Shown here in pieces: positions 33,221 to 46,617 of a DNA stretch of 64,000 nt. The stretch covers positions 89,933,389 to 89,997,388 of the forward strand of contig CM069435.1 in assembly GCA_035610365.1 (NCBI GenBank), read 5' to 3'. Below the pieces are notes generated by a model. That model saw nothing but the letters and a program-made list of their open reading frames with translations. It did no database searches and was not told where the DNA came from. The translations under genes were made by a program, and so were the position numbers. How positions within the stretch are numbered: position 1 is the stretch's first letter; each line of letters begins with the position of its first letter. The stretch comes from Aquatica leii (taxonomy: Eukaryota > Arthropoda > Insecta > Coleoptera > Lampyridae).

Positions 33221-33687
33221 AATAATACTCAGAAGTTAAATCATAATTTTTTTTGTGCTTCAGTCTATTTTGACGTATTTTACAGACATCATAATCGGCT
33301 GGAAATTTTAATTTTCCGGCCTAGGCCAGTAAAGTGTAGTAGAATTTTATAACTAAAAGTTGGCATTAGTAATCATTAATTAATTAAACGTCATCTGTCA
33401 ATATGTCAAATTTATTAACATACACCATTATCGCCATTATCTGTGTTGTTGTTTAAAGTAGCACTAACAAAAAATGTTTTAAACAAATATAACAAATTTG
33501 TTTATATCTTACAATTGCTAAAAACAACAGTGGTTTTATTTTCATATAAGTGAAATTGTAATATTATTATGTACCTAATTGTCAAATTAATTTTAAAAAC
33601 AATTGTATTTCGTCATTACAGGTTTTAGTTTTATCAACATCTTATTAAATTTTAAAAATCAATACTTAAATAACTGCTTTTAATTAA
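33221..33687. other. Gene-free AT-rich stretch
   Basis: No coding or clear repeat. A small palindromic TTTTCCGGCCTAGGCC phrase lies near 33313. Confidence 0.3.
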
Positions 33688-33809
33688 TTTGTGTATCACA
33701 CGTCTTAAAATTATTTTGCGAGTATTCGGTTTTTGTAGGTCTCGGCTTCACCTCGGCCTACAATTATGCTCTTACTCGCAAAATAGCATTTTCTGGACTT
33801 GTGATACAA
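33688..33809. repeat. Imperfect palindrome, MITE-like
   Basis: TTGTGTATCACACGTC at left mirrors GACTTGTGATACAAA at right. Inside, TTATTTTGCGAGTA mirrors TACTCGCAAAATAG, and the centre has TGTAGG...CCTACA around a doubled CTCGGC. The whole 120 bases would fold into one interrupted hairpin. The shape and high CpG suit a small foldback transposon. There is no coding content. Confidence 0.65.
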
Positions 33810-36800
33810 ATAACTATATTCTGCGTGTGATATTTGCAGAAAATATGCACGTTGGCTAAAAATTTAACAGATCAGATCAAGTTTCTTAACTGATAGTTAA
33901 AAATTTATCAGTTCCGACTACTCGAATTGCGTTATCGCTACGATTTTGTAATTTATTCTAAATTAAAATTAACGGCTGCACTGTTTATACGCCGCTACTG
34001 ATTTTCCTTACGGGTGGGGATAAACGCAATACAGCATTTTACTCGTTCTTTACCGCTGTGAACTTTCGTGTATCTGAGTGTTATTTTACGACATGTCAGT
34101 AATTTTCTTTTTGTTAAATTTTCTTCGGTAGTGATTTTTATTACCTACACTTTTAGGGGATGTGTTAGAGAAAACCTACTCCAGGGATTGGTCGGTGTTG
34201 GCGATTAGGTTAATTACGCGACGTTCCAAGTAAGAAAAGCAATTCCCAAAGATGGCGTTGTCACGTTGTCATTTTTACCTTTTTTTACCTAGTTTTGTGG
34301 GATTCTCATACTGTCTTTGTACTCGCTTGTTTTTGGGATATGTAATCTGTGGAGTCTACTTCGTTTTATGTATTCAGAAGGGACGAGGGAAGACTCACAC
34401 CTGTATCAGTATCGTATTACTTGGATACTTCATCGTATGTATATTCATTAATTTGTTTCAATCGTATTCACTAACCGTCAGATTTCAGCCTATAACTTAT
34501 TTGTAATTATAACGTTAGGTCATACTGACTTACATTTACTTTCAGTAGCAAACTTTATATCATTTGTAACCTTATGTATTGTCGTTGAGTACGTTGACGT
34601 GACATTCGTCAAGTTTTATCGACCATTTGAACGCAGTCATAGGCAAAGGCAAAATAAAATTAACCGTCGTACATACCTACATTTTTAAATCAGATGAAAG
34701 GTAGTAGTGGAAATTACTACTGTTGACAAAGAATTGTTGCTTGGGTAAGTTTTGGTGCTTATACGTTACTTTTTTTAGTTGCTTACCATTGAGTTGCAAG
34801 AAAGTGCTCGTAACAAATGTTTGAATAATGTCGCACATAAACTTCTTAGCATATCAACATTTAAACGATTTTTTTTCTTGGTTTTAAAATCATATTCCTG
34901 CAATAAAGTACAGCGAACAACTTGTCGGATTCTCGACTTGCAACAATTAAGTATGTATTTACAATTTGTTGTTCATTTTGCTTTTGTGACAAAACATCAC
35001 CGATGCCAACATTTCTAGCGTCTATATGTTAGACGTTCTTCACAGAAATACTTTTACACAAATGCATTTTTCAATGCCGATTTGAATTCTTGAAAGGCGT
35101 ACCTATAACAATCCGCACACTTTTGTTAACCGCAATGTTGAGAAATTCAAGAACAAATTTCTAGCAATGCGTACATAAATTTTATTAACTTTTAATAAAT
35201 ATAAAATTTATTTAACTTTATCCTTACGTATTTTTCGTAATCGACCGCTATTTCCGGATGAAATACAAGTTGCGCGTTGAAGTGCGCAATCGTTCGTATT
35301 TTGTAGTAGAAATAATCGCAGTAAATTAGAGGTGCAGTCAGTGGCGTAGCAGTGGTGAATTATTTGCGTGTTATACAATCGAGCCTACACAGAAAAAATC
35401 GTCAAGTAAGTAATTCATAGTCAACGCGCGAATTCTTTTTTATTATTTTTGTGGCAAAGAACCTCACAAACATGTAGTCTGAAGCAAACATTTAAAATTC
35501 AAAATTAAAATATTCATAACTTATGTATTTTTGTGCTAGCTGAAAAATCTGCAGCTGATTGTGAAACCGGCTCATAATTAGTTTGATTTATAAAACAATA
35601 TTTCGAATAACACTACTTTATTACTACGCCACTGAGTCAACTTCTACGAACGTTTGCTATATTAAATCATCCAACTATTCAGTGACGTATGGTGAGCTTT
35701 AACCGCTTGTGACAATCGCTTTATTTAAGTATTTATTGCAAAAGGCTTTTAAAAAATATTTGTTATTGCGTATTGTATAGCATAGGTACAAGTAAAAACG
35801 TCATGCACGTATGTTTGGAATCACGGATAATACTACCAGTGGGATAATGTTATCCCTGTATTAAAAAACGGACCAATGCTATATAGAAAAAACATCGTTT
35901 ATAGTAATCATAACTTTGATTAATGTTATCAATTTTTTTCTATGGATTATTTCTATACTTACATCAACAGTAACAGTAACCTTTTAATTAAAGCTTATTC
36001 GGTGCATGTGAATTCAATTGAAAAGAAAATTGTGATATAGAATCTCTTTTTCTCCATAAATAAAAATGGTATGAAGTTTAATTATCAGTTATCGTCGGTG
36101 TGGCGACTATGTGCCGTCTAAAATTAGCACCCGCCGAGCGTCAACCCACTCACTAACTTGATTGAATCATTTTAGCTTTAACACTTTGCAATGGCTTACG
36201 CAATAAAGAGTATGAAAAGAAGTTTTTTTTAAATTTTAGCTAAGATATTATTATTATTAATTATTGTAAAATTTTGTAGCCCTTGAAAAGCGCCGCCCGT
36301 TACGCTACGCCGCTGCAACTATTTTACTTCACGTTGGAATATATGCCATTCTTTTTACGTTTAATTTTTAACAAGGTTTTTGCAATCTTTAGAGTAGCTA
36401 CTTGTTTTGATTGGCCTACCACGATTAAGTATATGGTCAAAATACAATATTCGACACTACTGTTTCCATTACTCTTTCAGAAACGCACTGTTTTCACGTC
36501 TCTCGCATATTTGTCTTCGAAGTCCAATGTCCAAACCACTTTGAACTAAACAACGTGTCTCGAGTCACGTGCTGATTCAGAAACTTATGTCGGAGGCAGC
36601 TATGGAACCGTTTAATATGACGTCAAAACAGCATGAAATACGAGTCATAAGTTGAAGTGTTGAACAAAGTATTTTCTCTTATTATTTTTTTAGATAGTTT
36701 TATTAATACTTAATATCTAATAAGGCGTAGCGGTTGGGGTCATCTTTAGCTACATAGCGTCATAGATCCGCCGCTGTTTCCAGTGAAATATAAGACGTCT

Positions 36801-37876
36801 TGGTTGATGTCGAATTGGTTACGCATCTCTGGTGTTGCTCTTGTACAATAATTATTTCTTGTCGTACTGATCTTGCAATATTTTCAAATTTGTCGTTGTT
36901 TATAAACTCAATTCACTTGTCATATTAGGGCACACTGAGAATTGTCGTTTTATTTTTTCTTACGTTTTTCTTAGTAAATTTGTAAGTAAATCTGTTTTAA
37001 TCGAAGTTTATTTTATTTATTAAGAAAAAAACAAATGCTTTACCTACACAGTGGTTTTGTTCAGTCAACTTTGTCTAAAGTTTCTACGTTTTTTCTTATT
37101 TTATTCTACCAAATTCAACCATCGAGATTATGTTTTTAGCAGCCTGCTTGTACGAATTTTTTGCCGATTTTCAAAATATTTCATTATACCTATTAACTAT
37201 AATAAGATTTAAATTATCATTGTTTTTGGTTTTTTATTTTGACCCACAATTTATAAGCATTTATACTAGAGATTATTTAAAATATTTTTACCAACGCCTG
37301 CTTAGATTATGTCAAATTTTCTTCTTCCTGCGGAAGTGGTAGCTCGTGACTAATTTTGTGCTTTCACGGCCTACTTAGATTTCGTATTTTGTGTCTCGTT
37401 TCCTCTGGCTTTTTGGGTAAAATTAAGATTTTACGATTTGATAGTATACCGAGGCTTTACTTAACTTTGTCTTTTTTTTTGTTTCACGCACTGCTGACAA
37501 TAGTAGGATTTTTAACTGTATCCCACGCTTATACCGAGAATTCTACCTTAACAGTTCGTAGATCTTAAACCCAAGGACAAGCTCGCTGAAGGGTGCAAGT
37601 GTTTTGAACTTAGGCTTTGAAGTCATAGCAGCTACGAAATTGCGTTTGCTAGTATCGATTTTGATTTTAGCATACGCGTAATTAACCATCGACATTGCCA
37701 GTAATACCTTTTGTTTTTACGTTTTAATGTTAGCGCGCGAGGTGCAGTAAATTAAATAACTTGATAAGCAAAAAGTAACTTAACCTCGAAAAGTGCTGTT
37801 CATTGACCTGCTAATGTTTAAACTTAGTCTAGTGGGTTGAGCCGTAAATTTTCCCACGCGTGCAATTGGTTAATGC

Positions 37877-37916
37877 TGCGACCACTAGTAGCGTTGGCAC
37901 GCTGTTATTGGTCGCA
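37877..37916. repeat. Short inverted repeat (hairpin)
   Basis: TGCGACCA (37877-37884) and TGGTCGCA (37909-37916) pair, and inside them AGCG and CGCT pair around TTGGCA. It would form a two-storey hairpin with a small internal loop. Confidence 0.6.
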
Positions 37917-38070
37917 ACTAAAAATGTTAGTTTACTCAGTTACTTTTACGTGACCTTGAAATAGTATAACTTTTTTTTTATTTACATACTTATTGAGTCA
38001 AAAACCTGCATCTTAAGTTAGTTTCCGGTATTTATCGAGTGGTTTAGAAAAGTATGCATTAGAGGTTCAT

Positions 38071-38085
38071 CGCCACCTACTGGCG
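38071..38085 (-). promoter_or_regulatory. CTCF-like site
   Basis: On minus the bases read CCAGTAGGTGGCGA, 13 of 14 to the CTCF core CCASYAGRKGGCRS, which vertebrate CTCF and insect orthologues share. A weaker plus-strand match (CGCTTAGATGGCGC, 11 of 14) is at 38155-38168. Binding is inferred only. Confidence 0.45.
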
Positions 38086-39479
38086 TTGTTCTTGAACTTA
38101 ATTCTAGAGATTGGTACTGATGGTTTGCACCTTAACTGTTTGTATTACTTTCTACGCTTAGATGGCGCGAGTATGTTAAACCAGTATTTCTTTTTAAATT
38201 AGATATTGGCTTGGCGCGGTTAACCGCAACGGTGGCACACACTTCCCGCCAGTAATGAGGTTCGTGTCTTTTTTTAAAGGAAAAAATTGAAGTTGCGCTC
38301 CAATACACATATTCAACTCGCTCGAGTGAAGTAGCAAATTATCCTCAATTTACATTGTGTCGCTTTTTATCTAGAGAATAAAGGCGATTGATTTTGTAGT
38401 TGGGACGGTTTTTGTTTTTTCAAGACACACCGCGATGCAGCGTTTTCTAGGCGGGTAATAACAAAAAAAAGTGATACGCTGCGCAATTTCAACGGTACGA
38501 GCTTCCGTATTTGTTAATGTGGTCGAAGGCACCTAAATGATCTTAGGCTGTTGAGGTGGAACGACTCTTAAGCTGAAGCAACCGCAAAATATCATTTAGA
38601 TGGACCGATAGCGTACGCGTAGCCTTTTCCGAGTCTACTTAAAACTCATTAAGGGTTGATATAATTACAAACAAAAGCCTGCAGATGACTTCCACACTTG
38701 AGACGCTCTGGGTATCATTAATAATGGCGATACGTTGTTACAATAAACTATTGTTAGCGAGTCATTGTGTTCGTGTCTCCAAAGATGTGTTGATTCTAAG
38801 GATAATTAATAACGACGCTTGTATTATAATCTTTGCGAAAGAAGTGCGTGTGCCGCTCGGCGATCGCATTTTTCCGCTAGCGAAAGATACTCGCCAGAAG
38901 TAAGTTCTAGTTTTTTGCGTTAATTAAGGCCGACTCTAATACGGGTTTTTGCTGATACACATGAGTGAAGAGCGGGCAACCCTCGCCTGATAACCGTGTC
39001 ATTAGCCAGCTACCTCTGTTACGCTCGAATTTTTCCTTTTTTTTTAATTTATTTGTTGCGAAGGTATTAGAAGAAACGCCAAAAGAGAAATTAGACGATT
39101 TGTCATATAAGTCCACTTTGTCACTGCGTGGCCGTAAGATATGGGGTGCTTGATTTATAGAAACAAATCACAGTATTCGCGTCTGGGGAATTTAGGGCTA
39201 GTGGTCAGCGATAGGCAATAATTCATATAACCAAACATATCTACACCCACTGTTACAAATCTTCTTATATGTTGCCAAATGTCACCACTTAAGACCCTGT
39301 TTTACATCCAGGGAAATTGCTAGAAAATCGTTTTATCGTTACCTGACTTGATTTACTGCCATCAAACAATAACTCTACTTTTTTATAACCAAAATATACA
39401 GAAGGCGGTGGAAAAAAACAAAACTACAAAAAGACACCTGCATTACCGACCCTTTAATTATGATTTTATGTAAAATTGA

Positions 39480-41720
39480 TTTTAAGTGAAAAGAGAAAGA
39501 GATTTAATGTACTAATTGAAAACTCTGGAAAATAACATTTTTTGAAGTACTCAAATACAAACTCTAAAATAAGTTAGTTTTTGTCGAACCTTACCTTCTC
39601 AAACCAGTTTAACCTGACGCTTTTTTTAGCCTTTTCTAAGTTTTGCTTCTTAATTTAACTGCTCTGAAACAAATGTGTACAATTTGGCTTCAAAAACTAA
39701 TATAATAAAAAAATTAGCAACTTTGAATTGTTTTTACTGAAAATAATAACATTAAATAAATGCAAATTCTAAAATAAGCCAAGATACATCTAAATTTAGA
39801 ATAATAATAGAAGAACTAAGACATAGTATGAGTTGGAAAAGTAAAATCTGGTTCGTCAGTACAAAAATATCACTAGGTGGTTTTGAGTTAAGTTTTAGTT
39901 GGAAAATACCGAAAAATCTAAAAATAGTTCGAGTAGGTTGCTACGTAGTTCAGTTCAGTTAACAAACTTAGCTTATTTAGGTATTTACTAAAAAATAAAA
40001 ATACAAAAAATGTTTTAGAATAGGTTAGGTGAGTTGGCCAAAAAACAGAAATTCTAAAAAATACTAAGTTAGTTGTGAAATAAGGCTAAATTGTGTATAT
40101 AGGTTACGTAAGATTGTAAAAGTACGATTTATTAAGAAAAAAAATGTTGAGCCTAAATACACCTGGATTTGAATCGTGTTAGGTCAGAAAAGACGAATTT
40201 ATGAAAATGTTTGATTAGATTGCTGCGCAACAGCTAAGTTAACTTAACTCATAAGTTAATTTAGGTGTTTTCTGTAAAAAATTCTTTCAGCAAACTGACT
40301 TTAGCTTTTTAGAATCTTTTTACATTCGTCTAATATTAGTTTTCTAACAAAACACGTCTGCAACTTAAACTAACTTTTGCAAAGCAATTTATATATATTC
40401 GTGATCTAACCTAACTTTTGCAAAGCAACTTAGAGTCTCGCTGTCTTTAAAAACTTTTCATATTCGTTTACATTTTGTTCATTTTTGTGTATTCTAAAAA
40501 AATGCTTCTGCAACCGAATTTAATTTTTGCAAAACAAAATTTACATTTGAGGTTTACTTAACCTAACTTTTGTAAAACCATTTTTATAGTTGTGGTGTAA
40601 TTCAGGACGACGTAATTTTACGAGTAAACCCAATTTTTGCAAAGTAATCACTTACTTTAAAAACTTTTCATAATAGTCCCCGTTTTGTTCTTTCCTAAAA
40701 CAATTGCTATCTCACCTAACTTCTGCAAAACAACCTAACTTTGTTATTTTCTATTTGTTTATGCCTGTATCTAACCTAACTTAGGTACCTACTTCAAAAC
40801 AGCTTAAACTCACTTTTGCTTAAAAAAAACTTTGGTAACCAAACCCATCTATCTTAGCTTAGTGTTTTTTATCTTTTTATATTCGTATCCAACTTTTGAA
40901 AAACAACCTTACCTTGCTATTTTTTGTTTTTTTTTAAATTAGTTTTGTTTCTTTAGATATCTTTTTGAATTTTGTTTAACCTTTACAAAACGAGTTTTAT
41001 ATTCGTGGTTTAAGCTAACTTTTGTTAACCAATGTCTCACTTGTTTTAGTAACTATTAATGTTTGTCTACTTTTTGTTCACTTTTGTCTATAGAAAAATT
41101 ATTTTGCAATTTAACCCAGGTTTTGCAAGCATCTTTCATATTTGTGACTTAACTCAACTTAATTTCAAATAGTCTAAGCTTACTTGCGGTTTTTTTAAAA
41201 AAGAACTCCTATGCAACCTCTAATTTTTTATAAAACAACTTCGGATTTTGTCATCTAACCTAATTTATTTTTATTTATTTTCTGCAAACCGAGTTTTTTC
41301 TTTTTTTTTCTAAAAACTTGAAGCAGTTAGGATGTAACCTAATTTGTACATTTTGAAAAAACGCTTTATGCATAATAAATTATAGAAGTTTTCAGATTAG
41401 TTTTTGAAATAATTTATTTCTAACTCCACTGGTCTGCAGTTATCAAAAATTTAATTTCTAACATAACCTTTTTAAGATTATTTAATTTTTGAGATCTAGT
41501 TTTGACCCTTAAATAATTTCGATCAAAAATTGACATTTTTAAGTAACTATTATTTCTACCATCCGACAGATTCTACTTCGTCGTTTGTTTTAGGACGATT
41601 CAAATTTTTAAAAGAAACCTAATTTTTGCTTAACAACCTAACTTTGCTTTTGTAAAATCTTTTTCAATATACATTTTTTTATAAAACAATTAAACTGTAT
41701 TAGGTACTGTTAGTTCAGAT
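39480..41720 (+). repeat. Degenerate tandem array built on AACCTAACTTTTGCAAA
   Basis: The phrase (T)AACCTAACTTTTGCAAARCAA or close variants occurs more than a dozen times, best between 40370 and 41260. Companion phrases are AAAAACTTTTCATATTCG and TTTTGTTCATTTTTGTGTAT. Spacing varies from about 100 to 380 bp, so higher-order units are diverged. The plus strand is T-rich. The key phrase is the reverse complement of one enriched at 43.1-45.1 kb. Confidence 0.65.
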
Positions 41721-43059
41721 TAAAAGTTAATAGCAGTTTGAATGAGTATTTACGTGTTTTGCGAAAGTTGCGATAAGTTTTAATTAACTAAAGTAGGCTT
41801 TGATCGAAACAAAATACATAGAAGAAAACTATTTGTCGATAATGCGATTTTCTATTAGGTATTTTTTGTTATCGTTTTGTTTATTTAACCAGCGGATAAT
41901 GCAGTTTCCGGTTTGTGTAAGTAGGCTCTAACGTAATTGCATGCTTATAAGCTTGAGTATGTCAGTGTCCGTTTGAAAAATTTTCAAAGGAATTACACGT
42001 CATGTCGCAATATGTAAATACTCGTTAAGGGTTGTAGGACGAAGATTAGAAAATGACGTTTTATTTTAATCGCGTGTCACGCCCGCCGTTTGGGCATTAA
42101 ATCGTCCGTTTTCGAATTAAGTGGGATTAAGTCAAAAATAATAATTTTTTTCTGTGCATTGCAAAACTTGCGCTCCTTTCGTTTTGTGTACCAAACTAAA
42201 ATACAACAAAAAATTGTATTCGACAGCGCGCAAAAAAAACTGGGAAGGCGTACTGATGTTTTTTGGTGAGTGAAAAATGAGCCGGAGCCTGCCCGGATCT
42301 TCGAGTCTCCGGACTGCTCCGGAAAAATCTAGTCCAGGAACGTACTTGAAAAAATCGTCAAGGAGGTTTTAGGCGTCGGATAACGATCGACGATGGAAAA
42401 ACGTTAAATGGGAGAGTCGGGGTTGAAACAACGAAGAGTTGTCGCACTTCAACATCAAACACCAGTAAGATGCACATACGCAAGTACGAACGATACGTCC
42501 CTGCTTCTGGATACCCCCCAAAGCAATACATTCGCTATTTGTGTCGTCAAAGAGTGGAAATCGAAAGACGTTAGCAGTCCATCTTTTTCCCACTCGTTCT
42601 TTACCGAAAATAAAAACGAAAGACGTAGCTTTAAAAAGCGCCCCTAAGTTTTGACTTCCTTCCGGTGACTATGTCGTCCGAAGAGGAAATTTATTTTGTA
42701 CTAACTACACGTTAAATATATTTTCTGTTCGTTTTGTTCCCGTTTCGATTTCGGCTCAATCGAAAACGGGGTTATGTTTTAAATGGTGCACTTTTACGAT
42801 ACGCACCCCCCGAGAATTGGGTCATTTCTCTGCGGTTATAGTAATTTTATGGGCGTTTTATGTTGTTTTAGTTTTTTAGCTTAATTGCGGTCGTTAATCA
42901 TAAACATTTTTTTGGTAGCTATTAAAAACGATCAAAAAATGTAAACACTTGCATAATCGCATTCTTATTGATCGTAAACGATTATCGTTTTTCATCAAGC
43001 ACGCCATGAAACCGGCAATTATTTCAATTCACGAGCATCTCGATTTAATGTATAAAATT
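41721..43059. other. Unique island between two oppositely oriented repeat blocks
   Basis: Its GC is higher than the flanks, with many CpGs. CCGGAGC...GCTCCGG half-palindromes lie near 42275-42325. Frames are open on both strands across 42369-42647, but neither is recognisable. It may be a regulatory element or an unknown exon. Confidence 0.3.
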
Positions 43060-45060
43060 AGGTTAGATCGACAAACAAGATTAAATTGATATAATTGAGA
43101 TTAATTCAAAAGAAAACGCCTATTAACAAAATGATAATAATTCAAATATGTTAAAACATAAAGCTAACTAATCTCAGAAAATTCTAAGAAAAGTGGGGTT
43201 AATCAGCTTTGTAAAAGTTAGGTTAGCTTTCATTGGAAATTATTTCAAGTGACAATAATGCAACTCGTTGATTTCAGAATAATTTACATTAAATCCAAAA
43301 TATTTATTAAGAAATTTTGAAAAAATGAACTACGGATTCTCAATAATTCCAGGAAAAAAAGGGGTAAGTTTGATTTTAAATAATAAGTTAATTTTGAAAA
43401 AAATACGTTAAATTACAAACACATATAATATTTGATTTAAAAAGGCAGGTTAGGTTGTGGTGCAAAAGTTAACTTACTTTAGTAATCAAGAGTAGTCCGA
43501 AACAAAAAATACAATCTGGTGAGTTAAATTAAATTAAATTATAATACAAAGCTTAAAAAAATTGTAAAAGGTACATTCCTTTGCTAAAATTAAATTTAGG
43601 GAGTACCCTAGGTTAAATAAAAAAATACAAAGCAATTTTAGGAAACTAAAGCTAAACTTATTATAAACGGTTAAGTTAGTTTAGCTTTGATCGATTTTCT
43701 TTTACAACATAAAAAAATAAATATTGCCAAGGAGCAAATCAAAGTAACCTAGATTACATCTTAAAAAACAAAAAAACATTTTTAAGAAAAGTAAAGTTAG
43801 ATCGATTCTTAAAAGTTAGGCGCCCTTAAGTGTCTTGCAAAACACAAAAATATGATCTAGTGAACTAAAATAAGTGAAATGAAGAAAGGTTAACGTTTTG
43901 AATCAGCTAAGTGAGATTGCTTTGAAAAAATTAGATTAGAGTATAACGTGTTAGTTGTTTTATAAAACGGACAAACAGAATTCGGTAAATCACAGTAATC
44001 TTAGTTAGTTCGTAAATACGAAACAGTGTTAAAAACAAAGTTACATTGGATATTTAAGGTTTGTATAGAAACAACTGTTATTTAAGATACAAAAATTAAA
44101 TCTACCAAAACAAGTTAGCTTAAGGTATTAAATTAAAATCTTTTTTGAAAAGGTATTTTTAGGTGGTTTTGAAAAAGTTAAGGTGATTTAAAAAGTGTAG
44201 TAGAAAACAGAAAAATTAAATCCAGCAAGTCAGAGTAACCTAGGTTAGTTCTCAAGTACTACAAAACGGTTGCAAAAAAAGCAAAGTTAGATTAATTTTT
44301 AAAAGTTAGGTTACTTCAACTGCCATTCAAAACACAAAAATGTTATCTAGTGAGCTATAATAACTAAATCCAAAACGAAGGCTAAGAACGTTTTGCAAAA
44401 ACTAAGTCAGACTGCTTTGAAAAAGTTAGATTAGGTTAAACCGTGTTAGTTATTTCATAAAACGAACAAACATAATTCAGTACATCACAGTAATCTAAGT
44501 TACGTCTTCAATACGAAACAGTGTTAATAAGAATAAAGTAACATTGATTATTAGGTTAGGTTAGTTTAGAAACAATCTACTATTTTTTAAGATACAAAAA
44601 CTAAACCTAGCAAATCAACTAAGATTTTTGAAAAGTTAAGATAATTTAAGATGTGTTCGCAGAAAAACTAAATTCAGCAAGTTAATGTAACCTAGGTTAG
44701 GTCTTAAGTACAAGCAGTTGTAAAAAAAAGTAAAATTATATTCATTGATAAAACGTGAGGTTACTTTAACAGTAATTAACAGTTTTTCAAAACACAAAAA
44801 TTAAATCTGGTAAGCCAAAATCAGTTAAATTAAAGATGTAACATCAAAAAGTTAGAAGAACGTAGATTGGGGCTGTTTTGATAAAGATAAAGTTTAAAAC
44901 GTGTTAGCTGTTTTACAATACAAAATAACAAAATTCAGTGAGTCAAAGTAATCTAAGCTAACACAAATACAAAACAGTTTAAAGAAAAGTCAGAATACAA
45001 AATTAAAACATTAAATGAAAAAGTTCCAATAAGTCAAAGTAACCTAGGCTAGATACTAGA
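43060..45060 (+). repeat. Tandem array, unit about 450-490 bp, about 3 clear copies
   Basis: Unit starts are seen at about 43793, 44278 and 44726 (AAAGTTAGATYRATTYTTAAAA, then AAAACACAAAAAT, then ACGTGTTAGTTGTTTTATAA, then CACAGTAATCTTAGTTA, then AATACGAAACAGTGTTAA). The third copy is more diverged and ends near 45060. A more degenerate part extends left to about 43060. The plus strand is A-rich. AGTTAGGTTA phrases recur, once as TTAGGTTAGGTTAG (44557-44570). Confidence 0.75.
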
Positions 45061-45779
45061 TCGTATTTTTGTGTTTCAATTTTCAAACTAACTTAGTTTT
45101 TGTAACGTAACCGTAATTATGTTTTGTAAGATTTTATAATTTCTTTTGCTTAACTTTAGGTACTGTATTGTGGTTTTAGGTTTTTGCTAAAATGCTTTTT
45201 AAGAACCTAGGTATAATATACTTAATTATTATTTTTTTTAAAGTCCATTTTAATTTATTTTGACTCACTCGGTTAAATGTTTGTTTTAAAACACCATTCA
45301 AAGTTAAAAAAAAACTTAAATTTTCCAAACCAACCTAACTTAGGTTCTGTAAGAACTTCTCATATTTTCTTTAATCTAAAGTATCGCGTAGGATTTTTAG
45401 GTTTTCAAATCTTAGCTTTATAGGGGAGTTTGCTCTTGCTTTTTTTATATATTTTTTTATTTACTGACATAACTAATTTTTACTTTGTAAATAGAATGTT
45501 TGTATTTTTGGGTTTACGAATTAAGCAAACTAACTTAGGTTTTTAGGATTTTCAAACTTATTTTTTTAAAGTAGAGTATTGCGTAGCAGTTTTTAAACTA
45601 ACCTAATATTTTTTTAGTTGTAATTAATATAAATACATAAACTCAAGCTTGTTTCTTTGTTTGATTCGAATTTGTTTTATCACATTCACAGCTTACTAAA
45701 TTTATGCTTCAAATTACAAACATGTTTATAACATAACCTAATTATTGTTATAAATTGAATTTATCAATAAGATGTAAAT
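45061..45779 (+). repeat. Short degenerate block with CAAACYAACYTAGGTTYT phrases
   Basis: The strand bias flips back to T-rich and the CTAACTTAGGTT phrase appears in the 39-41 kb orientation several times. Units cannot be delimited. It is probably related to the block at 39.5-41.7 kb. Confidence 0.4.
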
Positions 45780-46211
45780 GATGTAGAAGAAGAAAAATCT
45801 AACATTTCCGCGCTTGTAGACAATCAACGGAGCATAACAAAAATTACTGATAGTTGCTTTCATTAAAGAGAAGAAGTTTGTGCACAAAAAATATCTGTCA
45901 GATGACGTAACAATGGATGTCGTTGCGCGGTCAATGTTATGCTGTGATGCGATTTTTCCACGTCAGCACAAGGCGACTCTTTGTCTGATAAGCAATGTTT
46001 TCTGCCAGTGACGTACTGTTTTTTTTGTTTACATCAACTTTCTTTTTCGGTTTGGTTCATCGGCGACAGAAGCGCGCATGTGCGTTTTCACCTGTCACTT
46101 TAAACTTAACCTCACTTTGTGTTTGTTAATCGATATACGGAGGTGAACAAATGTTTGTTTTTCACGATGAGCAGCCACTGTGGTATTAATACGTAAGAGG
46201 GGGTGTGTGGC

Positions 46212-46227
46212 TTACTAGGGGGCGCAC
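46212..46227 (+). promoter_or_regulatory. CTCF-like site
   Basis: TTACTAGGGGGCGC matches the CTCF core CCASYAGRKGGCRS at 12 of 14 positions; only the first two bases differ. It lies in a GC-richer island. Inferred from consensus only. Confidence 0.4.
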
Positions 46228-46595
46228 TGAGAATGCATAAGGGTTGGGAATGTCGGTGACATCACATTAATCTCTTTGGATTAAGATGCTTTTTTTCCAT
46301 TCTGACATGGCCTACTGAAAATCGGCCAGTTTTAAAAGTGTATCTGGCGGGCACGGCCCTGTCGGCGAAAGTACTCGTACTAATAATAGTAATAATTAAA
46401 ATGGGCACTTAAATTAGTGTACTCGGGTATTCCAGAGGGTGTTATTTAAATGAATATGATAATTAATGCAAATCTGGCCCATTACGAAACAATATGACGG
46501 CATCGTTTAACATTATGCGATATTAATTGCGAAAAGCCATTATTATTACGTCATTAGCATACTTTTCGCGAATAAATTTAAACAACTTTTGTCGT

Positions 46596-46617
46596 GATCA
46601 TCATCATGATGATGATC
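46596..46617. repeat. Perfect 22-bp palindrome of ATC/GAT triplets
   Basis: GATCATCATCA is followed directly by TGATGATGATC. It is a triplet repeat meeting its mirror complement, inside the island. Confidence 0.85.

Larger units (their letters stand above)
33810..39479. other. Unique, CpG-containing region without recognisable genes
   Basis: No transposon relic or tandem repeat is seen for over 5 kb, unusual for this window. Open frames (for example 34252-34506, hydrophobic; 36283-36549; 37130-37342; 38685-38903) show no known motif and no codon pattern I trust. Splice-donor-like sites occur (TCAA|GTAAGT near 35404; GAA|GTAAGT near 38900). This could be intron, 5' UTR exons or regulatory DNA. 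Confidence 0.35.

Noticed and set aside
34252..34506. 84-residue hydrophobic protein starting in AAAGATGGCG
   Set aside because: The start context is good and two hydrophobic stretches exist, but no motif, no splice logic and no homology are visible. AAGATGGC is also a YY1/Pho-type site.
42369..42647. Overlapping open frames on both strands
   Set aside because: Both are open only because the island is GC-richer. Neither has domains, and both cannot be coding.
44557..44570. Interstitial telomere repeat (TTAGG)n
   Set aside because: Under three units; it is part of the local AGTTAGGTTA phrase, not a telomeric array.
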